DNA from: Bacillota bacterium
Lineage (GTDB): Bacteria; Bacillota_E; Sulfobacillia; Sulfobacillales; Sulfobacillaceae
Assembly (NCBI GenBank): GCA_021802375.1
Contig: JAKAAL010000084.1
Location: forward strand, 1-10,509
DNA length: 10,509 nucleotides
Reading direction: 5' to 3'
Shown: positions 7,021-10,509 of the stretch, one piece after another
How the letters are laid out: every line of letters starts with the position of its first letter
Numbering within the stretch: the stretch's first letter is position 1
Notes under the pieces: model-generated
What the model saw: only the letters and a program-made list of their open reading frames with translations
Databases searched by the model: none
What the model was told of the DNA's origin: nothing
Made by a program: the position numbers and the translations under genes

Positions 7021-7626
7021 TTGGAAGCACTAGTGCTAGGAAGACCCAACGCAGGGAAGTCGCTGTTTTTGGTCAATTTTGCCGCATACCTAGGCCTCAA
7101 AGAAATTCGCGTAGAGGTATTAGATGGAGAAGGAAGAGCTCGACATCAACGCCTTTCCATTGAGCTAGCGCGCCGTCATTTGGTATCCCACACTCCGTAT
7201 AAAACCACTGCGCTACAGACCATTCATGTCGACATCACGACAGCCAAGACGGCCCATCGTCTAACGCTGACGGATACCGTGGGCCTCACCGAGGAGATTT
7301 CTGGAGAGCTTGTAATTCGCCGTGCCATCGCGATCGCTCTCAGCCGCATAAGCCAGGGCCCTATGGTTCTGCATGTAGTCGATGCGTCGGCCGTGGGATA
7401 TTCGGCTATCGAAACCGTCAGCCTGGTGGATGACGGGATCGCCCGCTATGCTGGATCCATTAGCACCTACGCCATCTTAGCAACCAAGATGGATAAGGAA
7501 AGTGCCAAAGCAGGCTTGGAGAGGATCCGGGAGCGATTTCAAGGCTACCCGATCATCCCCATTTCTGGAATTACTCGCCGAGGATTCAAAGACGTTAAAA
7601 CCTTCATCCTTCGACACTGGCAATGA
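7021..7626 (+). CDS. Small Era/EngA-like GTPase
   Basis: This encodes 201 residues from a TTG start. The TTG at 7021 lies 4 bases after the ATPase stop, and GAAGGGGGG (7002-7010) sits 10 bases upstream. From there the protein begins at once with the first beta-strand and P-loop (EALVLGRPNAGKS, loop at 7-14). An ATG at 6958 would add 21 residues coded inside the end of the ATPase gene and lacks a ribosome binding site. Further G-motifs are DTVGL (G3, 85-89), ATKMD (G4, 154-158) and ISGI (G5, 181-184). There is almost nothing beyond the G domain: no KH, no HflX N-terminal region and no coiled coil. In Bacillus the gene after spoVK encodes the GTPase HflX (ynbA), but this protein is much shorter and is not HflX-like in layout. 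Tight coupling suggests it is made with, and may work with, the AAA+ protein. Its target is unknown. Confidence 0.82.
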   Translation: MEALVLGRPNAGKSLFLVNFAAYLGLKEIRVEVLDGEGRARHQRLSIELARRHLVSHTPYKTTALQTIHVDITTAKTAHRLTLTDTVGLTEEISGELVIRRAIAIALSRISQGPMVLHVVDASAVGYSAIETVSLVDDGIARYAGSISTYAILATKMDKESAKAGLERIRERFQGYPIIPISGITRRGFKDVKTFILRHWQ

Positions 7627-7659
7627 GGCTACTTTTCCTTGCCAATCGCGATGGTGTAT

Positions 7660-7678
7660 CATGGGTCGTTGATCCATG
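7660..7678 (+). repeat. Short stem-loop before the YnbB-like gene
   Basis: CATGGGTC (7660-7667) pairs with GATCCATG (7671-7678), eight pairs with one G-U, closing on a 3-base loop GTT. No U-tract follows. It covers the alternative ATG at 7676, which further favours GTG 7706 as the start of the next gene. A role in translation or RNA stability is possible but unproven. Confidence 0.35.
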
Positions 7679-7705
7679 GAACCCGAAGCGGAAGGATGCG
7701 ATACC

Positions 7706-8902
7706 GTGATTGCGACTCACGAGACAATACTCACCGAAATACGGCCACTCTGGCACGTAGTGGAAGACCGCGTGGCACACAACGTCGCCCGAACCCTCGA
7801 AGCGTTCACAAATTCTGGACTCAGTACCCCCGACTTACAGGGTAGCACCGGTTACGGTTATGATGATCGAGGCCGCATTCTCCTAGACCGGGTGGTTGCC
7901 GAAATCATGGGTACCGAAGCCGCCTTAGTACGCTCGCAGTGGGTATCCGGTACGCATGCTATCAACACGGTGCTCCAAGCTTTGGCACCAACTACAAAGC
8001 GGTTATGGGTAGTGTCGGGTCCCATCTACGACACCATGGAACCGATCTTGTTTGACACCAGCAATCCTCTCAGTTTGCGGGCGCGGGGTATCGAAATCCG
8101 TTATGTCAATATCAATGAATGGGAGTCTCGGCCGAGTGAGGAGCCCTTTGCTGATGTCATCTACATTCAACGCTCGCGTGGATACCAATCACGCCCATCA
8201 TGGGGGCGCGACAAAATTGCTCCCATAATTACGTTGGCACACCGTCACCAGGCTCTCGTCATCGTCGATAATTGCTATGGGGAGTTTACCGATACCGAGG
8301 AGCCGGGTCACTGGGGAGCGGACCTCGTGGTCGGTAGTCTCATGAAGAATCCAGGGGGAGGAATAGCGCCTACCGGCGCTTATGTGGCAGGAAACCAGCT
8401 ACTTTGCGATCGCGTTGCCGATCAGCTGTTTGCACCCGGAATCGGTGGCGAGGTCGGCCCAACTGGGCCGTACCAAAGACTACTAGCCCAAGGCTGGTTT
8501 ATGGCGCCAATGGTCGTGGGTGAGGCGCTGATGGGGGGTATTTATGCGGCAGCCCTGTTCCATCGAGCAGGATTCGAGGTAGATTCGGTGTCAGCTAACA
8601 AAAATGATATTGTCACCGCCATCCGTTTAGGGAACGCCGACCGAGTCAAAATTTTCTGCGCCGTAATTCAAGCGCATTCTCCCATTGACTCCACAGTCAC
8701 ACCCGTGCCTTGGAGTATGCCAGGCTATGCTGACCCGATTATCATGGCGGCTGGCGGGTTTGTCGCAGGGGCATCATTGGAACTTTCTGCAGATGCCCCC
8801 ATGCGTGAACCTTACTGGGTTTATCTTCAAGGAGGCCTAAGCCGTTGGCACACTACTAAGGCCTCCCGTGTTGCATTGGAGGCCTTAGTAGCTGCGGATT
8901 AG
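7706..8902 (+). CDS. ynbB: YnbB-like PLP enzyme, methionine gamma-lyase/cystathionine beta-lyase family
   Basis: This encodes 398 residues. GTG 7706 is preferred because GAAGGA (7691-7696) lies 9 bases upstream. The in-frame ATG at 7676 has no clear site and falls in a stem-loop. The YnbB subgroup signature is clear: GSTGYGYDD (46-54), the cofactor phosphate-binding region SQWVSGTHA (77-85), GPIYDT (105-110), the cofactor-ring Asp VDNCYGEF (187-194, Asp188), and the Schiff-base lysine in GSLMKNPGGG (Lys214). Proteins of this group are annotated as aluminium-resistance or methionine gamma-lyase-like. The true substrate is not settled, so a sulfur amino acid C-S lyase is only a family-level guess. 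The length is normal. It follows the GTPase gene by 79 bases and may share its transcript, although the stem-loop between them could modulate this. Its 3' end overlaps lexA by 18 bp on the opposite strand. Confidence 0.88.
   Translation: MIATHETILTEIRPLWHVVEDRVAHNVARTLEAFTNSGLSTPDLQGSTGYGYDDRGRILLDRVVAEIMGTEAALVRSQWVSGTHAINTVLQALAPTTKRLWVVSGPIYDTMEPILFDTSNPLSLRARGIEIRYVNINEWESRPSEEPFADVIYIQRSRGYQSRPSWGRDKIAPIITLAHRHQALVIVDNCYGEFTDTEEPGHWGADLVVGSLMKNPGGGIAPTGAYVAGNQLLCDRVADQLFAPGIGGEVGPTGPYQRLLAQGWFMAPMVVGEALMGGIYAAALFHRAGFEVDSVSANKNDIVTAIRLGNADRVKIFCAVIQAHSPIDSTVTPVPWSMPGYADPIIMAAGGFVAGASLELSADAPMREPYWVYLQGGLSRWHTTKASRVALEALVAAD
8853..8891. terminator. Perfect 14-bp hairpin at convergent ynbB/lexA ends
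   Basis: CTACTAAGGCCTCC (8853-8866) and GGAGGCCTTAGTAG (8878-8891) are exact reverse complements with an 11-base loop. The repeat lies in the last codons of ynbB, and its right arm contains the lexA stop codon. A third partial copy, GGAGGCCTAAG, lies at 8831-8841. There is no T-run on either side, so it is not a textbook intrinsic terminator. It may still act as a bidirectional terminator or as an RNA 3'-end stabiliser for both converging transcripts. Confidence 0.55.
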
Positions 8903-9481
8903 CCCGACCACTCGACCGATCACGGTCATTCCCGGGTCGACGATTGGACTATACCGTGGATTCGCAGGAAGCAACCTCGCCGGGTCATGGGACAAGTCGA
9001 TGTATTTGACTGTTGCCTCGTCCCCAATGAGGGCGATCACAATGTCGCCATTCTGTGCGGATGTCGTAGATTCCACAGCGACCAGGTCTCCTTCGCGGAT
9101 TCCGGCATCAATCATCGAATCTCCAATGACGCGGAGCAGATAATCCGCTTGGGGGTGAAATAAAGTGGAAGGAAGCCGCCATCGTTCTTCAATATGTTCT
9201 GTGGCCAGAATGGGTTGGCCAGCCGTGATCTTACCCACCACCGGCACCGCTCCTACTTCTTGCGTTTCACCGGTCACAGACCAAGCACGCCGTTTCAAAG
9301 GAGGGTGGGTGATGCGTCCGTCTTGTTCTAGTCGTTTCAGGTAACGCGCTACGCTTGCAGTCGATTTAAGACCGACCGCTGCCCCAATCTCACGCACCGA
9401 CGGGGGGTATCCATATCGAGTCAAATATTGTTGAATAAAATCAATGATATGCTGTTGATGATCCGCCGTAGGTTTGCGCAT
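8885..9481 (-). CDS. lexA: LexA, SOS repressor
   Basis: This encodes 198 residues. ATG 9481 is chosen because GGAGG (9487-9491 on this strand) lies 5 bases upstream and the winged-helix N-terminus starts there. The frame is open further upstream to 9580, but that would run across the promoter. The N-terminal DNA-binding domain (about 1-70) has PSVREIGAAVGLKSTASVAR as its helix-turn-helix. The C-terminal S24 peptidase domain has the self-cleavage site Ala87-Gly88 (ITAGQP), catalytic Ser122 (GDSM) and Lys159 (ATVKY). All key residues are present, so it should be cleavable on RecA activation. It represses DNA-damage genes and usually its own promoter. It is convergent with ynbB, overlapping by 18 bp, and divergent from the CPBP gene 59 bases away. 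Confidence 0.95.
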   Translation of the reverse strand: MRKPTADHQQHIIDFIQQYLTRYGYPPSVREIGAAVGLKSTASVARYLKRLEQDGRITHPPLKRRAWSVTGETQEVGAVPVVGKITAGQPILATEHIEERWRLPSTLFHPQADYLLRVIGDSMIDAGIREGDLVAVESTTSAQNGDIVIALIGDEATVKYIDLSHDPARLLPANPRYSPIVDPGMTVIGRVVGLIRSY

Positions 9482-9499
9482 ATGGGCCTCCAATTCAAT

Positions 9500-9508
9500 T
9501 GTTAAACA
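9500..9508. promoter_or_regulatory. Candidate LexA operator next to the -10 box
   Basis: TGTT-T-AACA on the minus strand (TGTT-A-AACA on the plus strand) is a perfect 4+1+4 inverted repeat directly downstream of the lexA -10. That is a sensible place for autorepression. It does not match the Bacillus box CGAAC-N4-GTTCG, which is absent from this promoter. The assignment comes from position and symmetry only. Confidence 0.3.
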
Positions 9509-9516
9509 TTGTACCA
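9508..9516 (-). promoter_or_regulatory. lexA promoter, extended -10
   Basis: On the minus strand TGG-TACAAT forms an extended -10 box (TGN-TATAAT with one mismatch), 26 bases before the lexA ATG. A clear -35 box is not seen at the usual distance, which fits an extended -10 promoter. The ribosome binding site of the divergent CPBP gene (9523-9530) lies in the area where the lexA -35 would be. Confidence 0.45.
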
Positions 9517-9540
9517 TACCAAAAAGGAGGCTAACAGCCT

Positions 9541-10509
9541 GTGCGATATGCTGCGATATTGTTGAGTCTAATATTCGCAATCACTTCCGGATGGATCTTG
9601 GCAACCCACAAGAGCCCACTTCTCCTCCTCGTGAGTGGGATACTATGGATCGGATCGTTTGGCCTCTTAGGGAGCATTTTGCGTCGCGCCTGGCTTGCGG
9701 GAATTCTGGTCACGGCGGCTGGCATCGCAATATTCTGGGGGTTTACAGGTCGATTAGGATTATCCGGGTGGCTGCTGCCCTTAGTTACGGGAACGATTGC
9801 CTCCATTACGGCATACCTGGCCCCCCATTCCGCGGGAGGCCAAACCATCCTGGGTAGATGGGATTTGGGCCGTGGTATTATTCTTTTTGGCATCCATAGC
9901 AGTGTCCTTGACCCAGGTCCATGTCTCAGGCCGTCTCGGCAATCATTTACTACTTTTGGTCGGTGTGTATCTGTTGACGCCGGTCATTGAGGTAGGCATC
10001 ATCATTGTCCTAGTGCACCACAGTCGACAATACCCGGATTTTTTCTCGACCAATTATCCTCACTTCACTTGGTCCCAAGTCATTATGGGGTTGGGGACAG
10101 GTCTAGGCGCATCATTCCTCATGGCCGTCATCGTGGACGCAGAAAGTCGTCTCGGTCATGTCCACGTCAAATCGAACAACCCCTTTGTCTATGCGTCCGG
10201 ACTTAATTTCCACGCCATCTTAGCCATGGTTTTAGTAGGAGCCGCCGTGGTATTAGCCGCTCCGGTCACTGAAGAAATAGTGTTTAGGGGCCTGGTATTT
10301 GGTAGCTTCATGCGCCGTTGGCCTTATCCCATCGCGTCTGTCGGGTCCGCGATTCTTTTTGGTCTAGCGCATATGGATCTCACCCTGTTGCTCCCTCTCA
10401 CCATAGCGGGGATCCTGTTGAATGCGCTCTATCACAAAACCCGATCTTTAGTGCCATCAACCATTGCCCACGCCACGTTAAATGCTGTCTCCGTGTTGTT
10501 AGCGGTATT
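9541..10509 (+). pseudogene. CPBP (Abi) family intramembrane metalloprotease, frameshifted and cut by window end
   Basis: GTG 9541 has AAAGGAGG (9523-9530) 10 bases upstream. The first frame (9541 to about 9849, ~103 residues) is highly hydrophobic, with several membrane segments. After about 9850 it turns into non-membrane sequence and stops at 9990. The +1 frame is meaningless before 9850, then reads WVDGIWAVVLFFLASIAVSL and stays open to the right edge. That frame carries the CPBP signature: EEIVFRG (Glu-Glu and Arg, about 10275), FGLAHMD and HATLN, the conserved metal-binding set. One gene with a single extra base near 9850 explains both frames best. Alternatives are a sequencing error or two adjacent genes, but the second has no good start. 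CPBP proteases act in the membrane, in prenyl-protein-like processing or bacteriocin immunity. The role here is unknown. Confidence 0.7.

Noticed and set aside
9482..9580. Upstream extension of the lexA frame to 9580
   Set aside because: It would cover the lexA promoter and the start of the divergent gene, while ATG 9481 has a good ribosome binding site and the normal family N-terminus.

Overview
The window looks like chromosomal DNA of a spore-forming Gram-positive bacterium of the Firmicutes, with moderate to slightly high GC. The evidence is a SpoVK-type AAA+ ATPase, a YnbB-type PLP enzyme and a Gram-positive-type LexA in a row, strong purine-rich ribosome binding sites, and GTG and TTG starts. 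An acidophilic clostridial relative such as Sulfobacillus is a reasonable guess, but it is an inference and not proven by the sequence.

Layout. Positions 2-340 hold the 3' end of an unrecognised gene entering from the left. Positions 341-977 have no confident gene, only short protein-like stretches scattered over several frames, as in a decayed gene. Positions 978-2618 (minus) encode an exported lipoprotein made of two tandem copies of one domain. A gene-poor, partly AT-rich divergent region (2619-3305) separates it from a second lipoprotein (3306-5186, plus), which is built almost entirely of Asp-box (BNR) beta-propeller repeats. Positions 5187-6002 are gene-poor and carry a decayed transposase fragment (minus, 5461-5898), several inverted repeats and the leader of the next operon.

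The conserved core is 6003-9481: the SpoVK-like AAA+ ATPase, a compact Era-like GTPase four bases after it, and a YnbB-like cystathionine beta-lyase-family protein, all plus strand. They converge on lexA (minus). The 3' ends of ynbB and lexA overlap by 18 bp, within and beside a perfect 14-bp inverted repeat. lexA is divergent from a CPBP (Abi-type) membrane protease gene that runs off the right edge and is split by an apparent one-base frameshift near 9850.

Functionally the window combines two exported putative surface lipoproteins of unknown role, a probable operon of housekeeping or sporulation type, and the SOS repressor. I see no CRISPR array, tRNA or rRNA. I do not see convincing evidence for a complete new defence or metabolic system. 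The most unusual items are the duplicated CPxC lipoprotein, the AAA+/GTPase pair, the ynbB-lexA hairpin overlap, and a lexA promoter with no Bacillus-type LexA box.
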